A stretch of 64,000 nucleotides of DNA from positions 992,001-1,056,000 of the forward strand of contig NZ_CP029287.2 of assembly GCF_003201675.2 (NCBI RefSeq), written 5' to 3'. Position 1 is the first letter of the stretch; each line of letters opens with the position of its first letter. Origin of the DNA: Metallosphaera hakonensis JCM 8857 = DSM 7519. GTDB lineage: Archaea > Thermoproteota > Thermoprotei_A > Sulfolobales > Sulfolobaceae. Below the pieces are notes generated by a model that saw only the letters and a program-made list of their open reading frames with translations, had not been told where the DNA came from and searched no databases. Made by a program: the position numbers and the translations under genes. Positions 21,030-29,673 of this stretch are shown here, piece after piece.

Positions 21030-21809
21030 TTAAAGATCAACAAGGTTCACAGCTTCCTTGACTTTCTCTCTTTGTAAGTTGATTAGCTCCTTATGTTTCT
21101 CTCTGATTTTTGTCAGAGTATTCTCATCAACAACTTTGCTAACAAATTTCCCTTTATCACTGTAAACCACTATCACATCAGTTGCCTCTCCAACGCCGTG
21201 AGATTCTTCTGATTGAAACTTTGCAAACAGCCCCAATGTTAATACAGTTTTCATATCGCTATTGGGTGAGTAACCTAAGTGAATCAGAGTCCACAAAGCC
21301 GAGTTAGACCCAGTTCCTATCACTCCGAAACCTTGGGTAGTTAAGTCTGCACCGACTGAGGAATTTATATTGTGTATTGAAATTTTATTATTCTTAATAG
21401 TTCCGACTAAAATATCTAAATTATTCCATACCTCATTAACCCTAGCATTTATCATGTTAAAGATTGTTGGATTGTTAGTGTAATTTTCCACATTTACAGG
21501 ATCATATAAAATACCCAATGGACCTAAAACGTAGTTCTTAATCTTCTGCACGATAACGTCGTTATATGAATCAACTAGATGATCTATAATTCTCTCAAAG
21601 TCTGCTGAAATTCTAGCCCTAAGGAAATTAAAGTAAGCAGTGATTAACGGACCAGAACCTGAACCTATTCCGTAAACTACATTGCAGTTATCAGTATAGA
21701 TATTCTCTACCTTCGAAACGTCACTTTCTACACCTATTATTCCCTGATATGTGTACGTCCTGTCTGGAATAAGAATTATACCTTCTCTATTACTTTCTTT
21801 AAATTTCAA
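21030..21809 (-). CDS. proteasome-like (Ntn-hydrolase fold) protein, divergent
   Basis: A 259-residue protein that I assign tentatively. The C-terminal half has VIGTGSNSALWTLIH followed by a helix ending FAKFQSEESHGVGEATDVIVVYSDKG. This resembles the proteasome beta-type sequence in which G.GS..A precedes two helices and a VGG..DV..I strand. The N-terminal part has YQGIIGVESDVSKVENIYTD, similar to the AG..aD...l strand pair. No N-terminal catalytic Thr, Ser or Cys follows a plausible propeptide, so it may be inactive or not a peptidase. It lies alone between the relic-filled gap and another hypothetical gene. Confidence 0.45.
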   Translation of the reverse strand: MKFKESNREGIILIPDRTYTYQGIIGVESDVSKVENIYTDNCNVVYGIGSGSGPLITAYFNFLRARISADFERIIDHLVDSYNDVIVQKIKNYVLGPLGILYDPVNVENYTNNPTIFNMINARVNEVWNNLDILVGTIKNNKISIHNINSSVGADLTTQGFGVIGTGSNSALWTLIHLGYSPNSDMKTVLTLGLFAKFQSEESHGVGEATDVIVVYSDKGKFVSKVVDENTLTKIREKHKELINLQREKVKEAVNLVDL

Positions 21810-21995
21810 AATTATGCCAATAGTAATTATAACGAATTTTGGAGTCTAATGAATAAGTCTTTCTCGATAAAAATTGGTATTACAAGCTCGGTAGAGGTTT
21901 ATATAATTTTCTAAATATTTCAGGCAATTTCACTAGCCTTAACGGTCCAATTATCTAAAGCTCCTTTTAAGGATAGTCATCATGATCCTGAGTCC

Positions 21996-22430
21996 TCACT
22001 TGGACGAAAGGATCTCTAGATGCTTCTTTTCAGCCTCAGGATCTGTGGGATTTACATCGAGGTGAGCCCTCTGTTTAGACTCACACTCCCTACAATCATA
22101 CAGAGCCCACCCCCCTTGAAACTCCCATTGATAATAGTACTCTATCCCCCTCCAAGATTTCTTGGAGACTAACCTCCTTAACACGCTCAAGTCAAATACG
22201 GGGAAAGCCACGTAATCCCTTAGCTTAAGATATGCAGGTTTCAGTAACCCTATGTTCTTCGGATGTATCAAAACAGTAACTTGAGAGTGAAGAGGCTCTA
22301 TATCGGACATCTTTATGAGCTCAACTACGTTATTCTGATTAGCGTAGACAGCAACGTTCTCGACGTCCTCGAATAGATCTCTCATGTACTCCCAAGTTGG
22401 AACTTGAGAGCCCACCAGCCAAGATATCAT
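21996..22430 (-). CDS. conserved hypothetical protein, 144 aa
   Basis: Not recognised. A soluble protein with several Trp/Tyr residues and a CRECESKQRAH segment near residue 112 that might bind metal with the downstream His. It is divergent from the gene at 22533, about 100 bp away. Confidence 0.55.
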   Translation of the reverse strand: MISWLVGSQVPTWEYMRDLFEDVENVAVYANQNNVVELIKMSDIEPLHSQVTVLIHPKNIGLLKPAYLKLRDYVAFPVFDLSVLRRLVSKKSWRGIEYYYQWEFQGGWALYDCRECESKQRAHLDVNPTDPEAEKKHLEILSSK

Positions 22431-22532
22431 GGGAAATTGTTTTTAATGACTTCCCATAAAGTTTTACGATGATGACGTGACGGTTTCCTGAACGATGAGG
22501 ACCGTTTCCCATACCTGACGTGGTGATAACAA

Positions 22533-23153
22533 TTGAAAAACAGGTTTCACGAGAAACTAAAGACCTTCAAGGAGGACCTGGTTAAGAGGGGAGAATTCGA
22601 TGGACTTGAGGGAATCTACAAGACAATCTGTTCCCTTCACTTAACTAATATTAATCATGCTATACTACAATTAATCGTAGCAAGGAAACTCATTCGAGAG
22701 GGTAGGCACGTTGAGGCCGAGGTGGAGATAGGGGGTAGGATCTACGATCTTTTCAGTCAGGGAGAGGATACCATGGGTATAGAAGTGGAAACCGGTTTCA
22801 TTCCATCAGAATACGCATTGAATCCTGAGGAGTACTTAGAGGTGAAATTCGCAATAAAAATTGCAAGATATAGTTTAATGGTAGAGAAATTCTATATTGC
22901 GGTGCCCTCATATTTATCTCCTCCCGTACCTAGAGAACTATTGAAATCTCCCGCTGAAAGGGACGACAGAGAGCTAAAATTAATATTGAGCAAAGTGAAG
23001 AAATTCAACGGTTCTCCGGATGTCAATCTCAAGACACTTAAGAATGGTAAACTCAATGGCCTCCTCACGGTAAATATATCCAACCACAACGTTTCCATGA
23101 TCCATCTAAGCGAATCTGATCGCAGCGTAAAGGAAAATGAAAGAAAAGAATGA
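22533..23153 (+). CDS. putative nuclease-like protein, 206 aa (TTG start)
   Basis: The TTG at 22533 begins MKNRFHEKLKTF and is preceded by GGTGATAAC, a weak ribosome-binding sequence. Residues about 65-90 read GGRIYDLFSQGED then MGIEVETG, an Asp followed by E-x-E/K, as in many PD-(D/E)XK nucleases. The canonical lysine is replaced by Thr in EVETG, so activity is uncertain. The last 48 bp overlap the convergent kinase-like gene. No operon partner. Confidence 0.55.
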   Translation: MKNRFHEKLKTFKEDLVKRGEFDGLEGIYKTICSLHLTNINHAILQLIVARKLIREGRHVEAEVEIGGRIYDLFSQGEDTMGIEVETGFIPSEYALNPEEYLEVKFAIKIARYSLMVEKFYIAVPSYLSPPVPRELLKSPAERDDRELKLILSKVKKFNGSPDVNLKTLKNGKLNGLLTVNISNHNVSMIHLSESDRSVKENERKE

Positions 23154-23753
23154 AACGCTCAGGTTGTCGTCCAAGAACGGCAAGACCTCCACGGCAGTAG
23201 CAAGAATAGCCGACAACATTCCTGGCACGGAGAGAAGAAAGTAGCCTATAGGCAACGTTAAGATCAACATTCCCACCGATCCCCAGAATCCCTTGAATCT
23301 CCTACCGTAAACTAGATTTCTTATAATTCCCGTTACACCGTCCCCGAAGGACATGAAAATTAACGGTAGAAGAGCTACGTATAGATATTTGTCTCCTATA
23401 TGCCAGAAATTGGGTTCCAACAACCAGCTAAGCAATAAGATTGTACCGAAGGAGAATGAAAAGAAGACTTCTCCCATGTTCCCTCTTTCCTGAAACCAAG
23501 ACATGGGCTTTCTGAATCTCACTATTAAGAGATAGAACATCATTAAATAGGAGGCTATGATAACTATTAGTGGTGATGTTAAGAGAAAAGGAGAGGTTAC
23601 CGCAACAACGCCTCCCCCAGCCATATGGATGAATTTCCTTGCAACATATGTGTTGGTTTTCCTAGCAACAATTTTTGAAAGTTTTAATGTTACTATAGCA
23701 ACCCATGCAACGTAAATGAGCCCTATCACCACGTCCTTTATTGTAACGAGCAT
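23106..23753 (-). CDS. dolichol/phytol kinase-like membrane protein
   Basis: A 215-residue protein with about seven membrane segments. The conserved block near residues 140-165, FGDGVTGIIRN then YGRRFKGFWGSVGM, matches the CTP-binding region of the SEC59/DGK1/VTE5 group of CTP-dependent polyprenol or lipid kinases. In an archaeon the likely substrate is a polyprenol or isoprenoid lipid precursor, for S-layer glycosylation or membrane lipid recycling. It overlaps the 3' end of the gene at 22533 by 48 bp. Confidence 0.7.
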   Translation of the reverse strand: MLVTIKDVVIGLIYVAWVAIVTLKLSKIVARKTNTYVARKFIHMAGGGVVAVTSPFLLTSPLIVIIASYLMMFYLLIVRFRKPMSWFQERGNMGEVFFSFSFGTILLLSWLLEPNFWHIGDKYLYVALLPLIFMSFGDGVTGIIRNLVYGRRFKGFWGSVGMLILTLPIGYFLLSVPGMLSAILATAVEVLPFLDDNLSVSFFSFIFLYAAIRFA

Positions 23754-24144
23754 CCAGTGTGAAAAGGAGAGAAGAAACTTATAGCTTTAACCGTGTCAAG
23801 GATTTGCGAATAACGGTTCTTCTTAGCACATAAATAAAATTCTCTTTAGAATAAATAGATTATATTGTAGTATTTTTCATTTAACTTTTACATAATCTAA
23901 GATAATATCAAATCAGGGTTAAGGTAAACTCTTCATATTTGTGGAGTAAGGAGAATTCACATCCACAAATAATTTCTTATGACTTGACCATTCTAGGGTG
24001 GGATTTGGAAGTGACCTGAAATTTGAAACCCATCTTGATATCGGTACTTCTTGAGAATCAGGAAACGCTCGCTATGGAGTTTAGAGTTTAAAGCATCGAG
24101 AATGATGGCCTGGTTAGCGACAATACATGTACTAACAAATAGTG
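23754..24144. other. gene-free interval
   Basis: About 390 bp, AT-rich. I see no supported gene, RNA or repeat. Confidence 0.4.
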
Positions 24145-24570
24145 TTAGATCTTTCTTCTTATCCTTTCCATTCTCAACTCTTCTTCCAAACCCTCCGTGA
24201 AAGAGTCTAACCATTTCTTTAACAAACCCCTAGACAGATCTTCCATCCATCCTTCGTACTCAAGGGTTACCATCAACTCACCTTGCCTAAGATAAAAGGT
24301 TAATTTTCCCACTCCGATGTCAGAATCGTGGGATAAAGTGAACGGGTAATTGATTTCGGTTGATGAAACGTAAACGTTACCCTTGACCTCATGATTAAAG
24401 AATAGATATTTCGCCTTACCATGAAAAGACCTATTCACGACCTTGAGATCCTTAAGGGTAGGGAACATCCTCGGAATAGTAAACTGCGGATCAGCTAGTA
24501 TGATCCTCAGGCTATCCACGTCATGTTGAGTCCTTATTACTTTAGACACTTTCATTACAGACCTACCCAT
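24145..24570 (-). CDS. DUF3211/STK_08120-like SRPBCC-fold protein
   Basis: A 141-residue soluble protein. The pattern MKVSKVIRTQHDVDSLRIILADPQF, the central FFNHEVKGNVYVSS strand and the C-terminal long helix rich in Glu/Arg resemble the Sulfolobales STK_08120 family (DUF3211), which has a START/SRPBCC ligand-binding fold. The ligand is unknown. A TATA box TTTAAAAAG at about 24589-24597 lies 23-26 nt before the ATG at 24570, supporting that start over the internal ATG at 24555. Confidence 0.6.
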   Translation of the reverse strand: MGRSVMKVSKVIRTQHDVDSLRIILADPQFTIPRMFPTLKDLKVVNRSFHGKAKYLFFNHEVKGNVYVSSTEINYPFTLSHDSDIGVGKLTFYLRQGELMVTLEYEGWMEDLSRGLLKKWLDSFTEGLEEELRMERIRRKI

Positions 24571-24684
24571 AAATCAATACTACTTATACTTTTTAAACTT
24601 TTCACTCATATTACAAAAATTATAAAAAAGTAATAAAGTCTATATTAACTAAAAATAGAATATTATGAAGCTAAATGATTAATA

Positions 24685-25455
24685 TCATGTGGGACATTCT
24701 GAAGCTAAATTACCTGCAGCCTCCAACGTAACGTTCTGTAAAAGCTGAGAGGCTTGAATAATCTGGGGAAATTGATCCAAGTGAGTAAGAACGTACTGAG
24801 GTGTATACTCCGAGAGGATCTCGGGGTTGATTATAGGTGTAGTAATGATGTAGGTTCCTCCAGGTCCAGAGATTAGAATGGCGAAATTTAGATGAGGTGG
24901 AGTTACGTAAAACGCTGAGGGTTTACCATAGGTGGTTACGGGAACTTGAGTCTCGTATTTTAGAATGAGCTGGGATACCTGAGGTGATAACCCCATGTCT
25001 GAATACTGACTCTGTAGGATTTGTTCTCCAGCTTGTACCAGTTCGCTTTGAGGTATGGGTGTGCCATTATATGAGGCATTTAGATACTGATTATAAACGT
25101 AGGCTACGTAGAAGTTCAGGATAGACGTGGAGTTGAAACCCTTAAAGAGAAGCCCTGGTATGTTTGCCGGACTATGTAGGGGATCGGAGTAATGCAGTTC
25201 AAAAGAGAAGTTACCGTAATTCCTTAGTGCATTGTAGATGGCCCAAGAAGCTGCAGCACCCACAGGACACCCTATCCATGATTGCTCGACAACGATAATT
25301 CTTCCGGTGGGGGCAAGATCTTGATTACTGACTTTCACGAACCTTCCAGGGGGAACTGATTGTGCACCAATAACGTCTGTTTTGGAAAACATGAAAATAA
25401 CCAGTCCCACCAATAATACTAGGGTCACGAAAACTCCAAGGAGTCTCCTATTCAT
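24685..25455 (-). CDS. exported DUF929 (thioredoxin-like) protein
   Basis: A 256-residue protein with an N-terminal membrane anchor (residues 5-25). Its extracellular part includes PGRFVKVSNQDLAPTGR, then WIGCPVGAAASWAIYNAL. Those are hallmarks of the Sulfolobales DUF929 family, whose fold is thioredoxin/DsbA-like; the single GCP cysteine sits where the active-site cysteine would be, and a second cysteine lies near the C-terminus (ASECPT). Several NxS/T sites suggest glycosylation outside the cell. Role inferred: thiol chemistry on exported proteins. Confidence 0.75.
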   Translation of the reverse strand: MNRRLLGVFVTLVLLVGLVIFMFSKTDVIGAQSVPPGRFVKVSNQDLAPTGRIIVVEQSWIGCPVGAAASWAIYNALRNYGNFSFELHYSDPLHSPANIPGLLFKGFNSTSILNFYVAYVYNQYLNASYNGTPIPQSELVQAGEQILQSQYSDMGLSPQVSQLILKYETQVPVTTYGKPSAFYVTPPHLNFAILISGPGGTYIITTPIINPEILSEYTPQYVLTHLDQFPQIIQASQLLQNVTLEAAGNLASECPT

Positions 25456-25523
25456 GATCTAAGCTTTCGGAGATTTAACTTAAAAATATTTCTATATATT
25501 CGTGAAACTATTAGGTAAAAAGA

Positions 25524-26504
25524 TCATATCTCATGGGGTTCTCTACCAATTGAAAATTCCTCCACCTGTGAGAATCTATCCAGGAAGTAATCCCTTTCGA
25601 TCTCTCCGCTAACAATGTACTTAATCAGGAGTTTGGCCACACCAGGTCCAACCTCGGCCCCGTACCCATCTAGTCCTCCCGCGTAATATATGCCTTCAAT
25701 CACCTCTCCATAGGAAGGTCTCATGTCCGGTGTGCCCTCACAAAACTCCCCTGCGGTGTAAATTGGCTTCAATTCCCCTAATCTCTCTCTGACCTTTTCA
25801 AGTACCTCCTCCCTGTTCACAGTCATCCTAGTCCCTGGTGGAGACTCCACGGCCTTTCCATCTCCCACTATTACCACTCCTGTTCCTAGTCCCATCAAGG
25901 GTCTTGAATAGAATCCCTTCTCGTAATCATAGACGAAATATCTTCCGAGTTCCCTAATCCTTGTGAAGGCTAAGGTTGCCCAACAATAGTAACTCTTGCT
26001 TTTCACCTTGAGCATACAGGGATTCCACGGTCCTGCTGTGATTATATATTTGTCAGCCTTAACTTCTTTGTCATCCACATATACCTTCCCTCTCTCCAAA
26101 TCAACCTTGGCCTTACCCCTAACGTAATCCACTGAGGAGATTAGTCTCGATACGTAGACTAGCCTGTCACCGCCCTTAGCCACTAGCCCCTCTGCACCCA
26201 ACCACGGAATGTAACTTTCCTTTATCTCCACGCCCTCTGATAACCATTGACGTATTATTTCGTCCCTTATATCCCCCAGAGTGATCGATGGAAGTTCCCT
26301 CATTGGAACATTTAGCTCCCTGTAAAACTTAAGGCTCTCCTTGGCGAGATCTACATCTTTACCCTTGAGTAGAAGTGAATGAATTAGACTGGGGAAGATT
26401 CTCCTCTCCCCCGATTCTATAACGGTGACATCGTGGCCTTGTCTCCTCAACATGTGGTAGAGGGAACTTCCGAGTATTCCTCTTCCGACAATAACGAACT
26501 TCAA
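25524..26504 (-). CDS. FAD-dependent oxidoreductase (DAO family)
   Basis: From the TTG at 26504 the product starts MKFVIVGRGILGSSLYHMLRRQG, an N-terminal Rossmann FAD-binding motif with a Glu (VIES) at the end of strand two. The C-terminal FAD contact GLDGYGAEVGPGVAK completes a D-amino-acid-oxidase type flavoprotein of 326 residues. Substrate unknown (amino acid, sarcosine or glycerol-3-phosphate-like). A longer frame starting at 26570 exists, but the extra 22 residues would overlap the divergent gene, and a TATA box at about 26526-26533 lies 26 nt before 26504. Confidence 0.8.
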   Translation of the reverse strand: MKFVIVGRGILGSSLYHMLRRQGHDVTVIESGERRIFPSLIHSLLLKGKDVDLAKESLKFYRELNVPMRELPSITLGDIRDEIIRQWLSEGVEIKESYIPWLGAEGLVAKGGDRLVYVSRLISSVDYVRGKAKVDLERGKVYVDDKEVKADKYIITAGPWNPCMLKVKSKSYYCWATLAFTRIRELGRYFVYDYEKGFYSRPLMGLGTGVVIVGDGKAVESPPGTRMTVNREEVLEKVRERLGELKPIYTAGEFCEGTPDMRPSYGEVIEGIYYAGGLDGYGAEVGPGVAKLLIKYIVSGEIERDYFLDRFSQVEEFSIGREPHEI

Positions 26505-26525
26505 CAGTTTTTTTGGATCGTCAAG

Positions 26526-26533
26526 AGATATAA
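26526..26533 (-). promoter_or_regulatory. TATA box of FAD oxidoreductase gene
   Basis: On the minus strand the sequence CTTATATC is centred 26 nt upstream of the TTG at 26504. It lies within the 33-bp space between two divergent starts. Confidence 0.5.
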
Positions 26534-26537
26534 GATT

Positions 26538-27356
26538 ATGGAAATTTACGAGGGTTTCATGCTGATTCACGGTGGCGGAATATGGTCAGTTAAGGGTTGT
26601 GTTCATCCTGAGGGATATGCCGTAGCTTTACCCAGGTACTTCAACGGTAGAAAGCTTAAGACATTGAGCGATGGGATGAGGCTAGTTAGGGAGAGATTCC
26701 CCAGTTACCTTTCCTATGTCCCTGACATAGGATTCGAGGTTCCTCTTGTTCCACTGGAGGAGAGCGAGATCCTGAATCCCTATCTGAAAAGGGAAGTGCA
26801 AGACGAGAGAGTGACTAACTTCATGTCATGGTTTAAAGAGATTGGACTCACTGGTAGTTGGCTTTACCTGGGAAGAGGAGATGACCTGGACCTGTTGAGC
26901 TCAAACCTTGAAAATTATAGAATACTGAAGGAACTTAGGCTAAGGGGGATAACCCATTCCCTCAAGACAATTAACCACTCGGAAGTTGAAACTCTGAACA
27001 CGGATAACTTCTCATTTCTTAAGTCCATTAGAGTTCTCGAGGGGTCGTACTTCGGGTTGCCCTACACCTTCAAGATTGTGGAATGCGAGCAATTCGGGAA
27101 AGTCCTCCACAAAGAGAGATTCGTGGGAACAGTGGAGATAGAGAGGGGGTTGAAGCCCTTCTCTCTTCCCGTAAAGTATGAGGCGGGGAAATTCATCCTC
27201 ACAAGTTTCAGAACCAGGTTCACCGAGTTGCCTGAAGGGACTGTCCTCAAGGTGAAGGGGTACCTCCTCCATAGAGAGGACTTCCTTGACCTGGACCTTG
27301 ATCTTGCGGAAGAGGTGAAGATTCTAAAACCTGGTAAAGTTGAAGGAGTCTACTGA
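26538..27356 (+). CDS. conserved hypothetical protein, 272 aa
   Basis: The start is taken at the ATG at 26538 (MEIYEGFMLIHGGGIWSVKG); an upstream ATG at 26433 would run antisense deep into the flavoprotein gene. The N-terminal part, GGGIWSVKGCVHPEGYAVALPRYFNG, resembles a small strand-rich nucleotide-binding or nucleotidyltransferase-like region, but I cannot assign a family. It has no signal or membrane segment. Its last 110 bp are antisense to the next gene. Confidence 0.6.
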   Translation: MEIYEGFMLIHGGGIWSVKGCVHPEGYAVALPRYFNGRKLKTLSDGMRLVRERFPSYLSYVPDIGFEVPLVPLEESEILNPYLKREVQDERVTNFMSWFKEIGLTGSWLYLGRGDDLDLLSSNLENYRILKELRLRGITHSLKTINHSEVETLNTDNFSFLKSIRVLEGSYFGLPYTFKIVECEQFGKVLHKERFVGTVEIERGLKPFSLPVKYEAGKFILTSFRTRFTELPEGTVLKVKGYLLHREDFLDLDLDLAEEVKILKPGKVEGVY

Positions 27357-27924
27357 TCATGAAACCAAAGGTGAAACCGTTGGTCAATATGGTGGCGAGC
27401 TCCAGCCCAATCGCGTCAGGAACGTATCTACCTCCTAACCCAAGTTGATTGTATACCATTAGGAGATTTCTCATTCTCCCGTACTCTCTCCCAAGGTAAT
27501 AGGTAAGAGGTAAGATATTAAGGATTGGGACCTCGTTGATCACTGAGAAGATGAGCAAGATGATCAGGAGTTTAACTTCACTCTCTCCACTCCCTTTGAG
27601 TTCCTGTATACTCCGATAGCCGTACAGATAAACGGGCGAATTGAAGGGATGAGACTCCACATAGGCCCTTAGTTTTTCCAGGATTGAGGTATACGCCCTA
27701 TCCGTGGTTACGACTGTAACGTAAGTCTCGTACACCATCCCCATTCCGCTAATGAAGTAGATGGCTAGAAAGAGACCAACTATGGAGGATACTTTTGCAA
27801 GAGAAACTCCTCCACCTAGGAAAGACACCGGGACACTGAGCAGAGCCAAGAGCCCAGAGATGGAGTGAATAATGCCTAAAGCGGTAACGAATGCCCTATT
27901 CATTAACCCTTTTATGGTCTTCAT
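27247..27924 (-). CDS. membrane protein, 225 aa, unknown
   Basis: Four to five hydrophobic segments (residues about 12-35, 42-65, 118-140, 175-195) and a Pro/Gly/Gln-rich C-terminal tail ([19 protein letters not shown]). The layout resembles DUF973-type crenarchaeal membrane proteins with proline-rich tails, which is a weak assignment. The tail region overlaps the 3' end of the convergent gene by 110 bp. The start is 20 bp from the divergent moaB start. Confidence 0.6.
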   Translation of the reverse strand: MKTIKGLMNRAFVTALGIIHSISGLLALLSVPVSFLGGGVSLAKVSSIVGLFLAIYFISGMGMVYETYVTVVTTDRAYTSILEKLRAYVESHPFNSPVYLYGYRSIQELKGSGESEVKLLIILLIFSVINEVPILNILPLTYYLGREYGRMRNLLMVYNQLGLGGRYVPDAIGLELATILTNGFTFGFMISRLLQLYQVLESSPLPQDQGPGQGSPLYGGGTPSP

Positions 27925-27943
27925 GGTATTTAACTTGATTCCA

Positions 27944-28483
27944 ATGTCCCACGCACATGAGACTCACAGGGAAAAAGCTCCGAAGAAACTGGGCTTCTAC
28001 GTTATAACCGTGAGTACGTCTAGGTATCAGAAGCTGTCCAGAAGGGAGCCTGTAGTGGATGAGTCCGGAGACAAGATTAAGGAAATCATTATTTCCAATG
28101 GACATGACCTCAAGGGATATAACCTCGTTCCAGATGACAAGATAAGAATCTTGAAAGCTGTGATAGATGCTTTACTCACTGAGGGAGTGGACGTTATTGT
28201 GACAACAGGAGGCACAGGGTATACTCCTTCAGATTTAACTGTTGAAACTATAAGAGGAGTTTTGGACCGAGAGGTTGAAGGATTCAGAGACGTGTTTAGG
28301 GGTCTAAGTTTATCCGATCCAAAGGTAGGGCCTGCAGCATATCTCTCAAAGGCTAGCGCAGGGATAATAGCGGGGAAATTAATATACATGTTACCTGGAT
28401 CTCCAGATGCGGTTAAGCTTGGAATGGAGAAACTCATAATACCGGAAGCCCCCCACCTCGTATACTTGGCTAGGTCGATTTAA
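27944..28483 (+). CDS. moaB: molybdopterin adenylyltransferase MoaB
   Basis: A 179-residue protein from the ATG at 27944 ([15 protein letters not shown]). It has the MoaB/MogA signature: [13 protein letters not shown] near residue 90, the GFRDVFR segment and the C-terminal [13 protein letters not shown] motif. It adenylylates molybdopterin during Mo/W-cofactor synthesis, as needed by enzymes such as the molybdenum hydroxylase at 11428. The longer frame from 27872 would overlap the divergent membrane-protein gene and is not favoured. Confidence 0.92.
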   Translation: MSHAHETHREKAPKKLGFYVITVSTSRYQKLSRREPVVDESGDKIKEIIISNGHDLKGYNLVPDDKIRILKAVIDALLTEGVDVIVTTGGTGYTPSDLTVETIRGVLDREVEGFRDVFRGLSLSDPKVGPAAYLSKASAGIIAGKLIYMLPGSPDAVKLGMEKLIIPEAPHLVYLARSI

Positions 28484-28958
28484 CATAGGAAGAACTTACA
28501 GTTGCCATGAGGTCTTAACCAAAGAACCCCAACCCGCTCATCATCCTAAGATGACGAAATATGCTCGTGATAAGTGCTAGCCCATAGGGCATCAAACTCG
28601 ACATGTGAGGTCAGTCTCGTCATAGAGTGGCAGATTTAAAGGAGAGAAAGTTCCACCATACCAACCGAGCACGAGTTTTCTCTTCCAATTAATTCACATG
28701 GAAAATAGGAATTTTTACATGATAGTCCTTGATGGGATGAGATCCATGGAGATGCCTTGATTGAAACGAGAGTTTCTATACCAAGCCCCACTCCTTCGAA
28801 GATTCTCATTTGGGCGTCATGGACGTGAGCGTAAATCCATTATGAGAGTAGAAACAACTCTTATAACATATGGAGCCCCACCCCCGTCAATAACATTACA
28901 CTATCATCACGATGAAGTCATGTGCCAAAATTCGTTCCTTTGAAAGGTGTAGCTCAAG
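28484..28958. other. gene-free interval
   Basis: About 475 bp without a convincing gene. Short frames on both strands have a coding flavour (for example a minus-strand piece ending RHLRMMSGLGFFG near 28520-28600) but are broken by stops. Possibly debris of a mobile element; I cannot assign it. Confidence 0.35.
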
Positions 28959-29570
28959 TCAAGAATGTAAGATTCTCGGTAATTCCCATCTCATCTTTAT
29001 AGCCATTATTCTTAGTGTAGTAGTAATTACAAATGAAATAAATATATCGTAATAATTGCTCATTCCTTCATATCTTAGTACAAAGTAAATACCCGATCCT
29101 ATTATAACAGAAGTAGCGTAAAACTCTCTAGTTAATATTAGGGGTACTTCGTTAGAGAGAATGTCTCTAATCACTCCTCCGCCCACAGCGGTTATGGTCC
29201 CAATCATTATAACTAAGAGGGGAGATGGATCAACGGAATAGGCTAAGGAAGCTCCAGACGATGCAAATGCTCCCAAGCCGATTGCATCTGCGTAAATCAA
29301 TGGTTTGTTTACATTGGTAAATACTTTATAAAAAATGAAGGTAAAGAGGCTTGCGAGTAACGCTACCAATGCATTGGGTAAATAAACTAGATTGGTTGGT
29401 GGCATTATTCCAAGAAGAACGTCTGCAATAATACCCCCGCCAAGCGCTGTCGAGAAACCTAATGTCAATACTCCAAGTAAATCCATTCCCTTTCTTATTC
29501 CCTTCATGGATCCAGAGATCCCGAAAGCGGTTATACCAACGTAATTCGCTAATTCAAGTACCAGGCTCAC
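28959..29570 (-). CDS. UPF0126/TRIC-type membrane channel
   Basis: A 203-residue protein with seven hydrophobic segments and an internal duplication. The first half carries [13 protein letters not shown] and the second [13 protein letters not shown], the GGGxxRD motifs of the UPF0126/TRIC family; in the first copy the Arg is Ala. Archaeal TRIC proteins form trimeric monovalent-cation (K+) channels, while bacterial relatives are proposed to carry glycine. Single gene with no operon partner. Confidence 0.85.
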   Translation of the reverse strand: MSLVLELANYVGITAFGISGSMKGIRKGMDLLGVLTLGFSTALGGGIIADVLLGIMPPTNLVYLPNALVALLASLFTFIFYKVFTNVNKPLIYADAIGLGAFASSGASLAYSVDPSPLLVIMIGTITAVGGGVIRDILSNEVPLILTREFYATSVIIGSGIYFVLRYEGMSNYYDIFISFVITTTLRIMAIKMRWELPRILHS

Positions 29571-29673
29571 ACTTGGAAAAAGTGTGTTTGAAATTAAAAG
29601 TTATTTTAGATCGCTCTGGAAATTTAACCTCTAGTTACAATGCCTTATCCTAACCTTGGTGTTAGATCATAGG

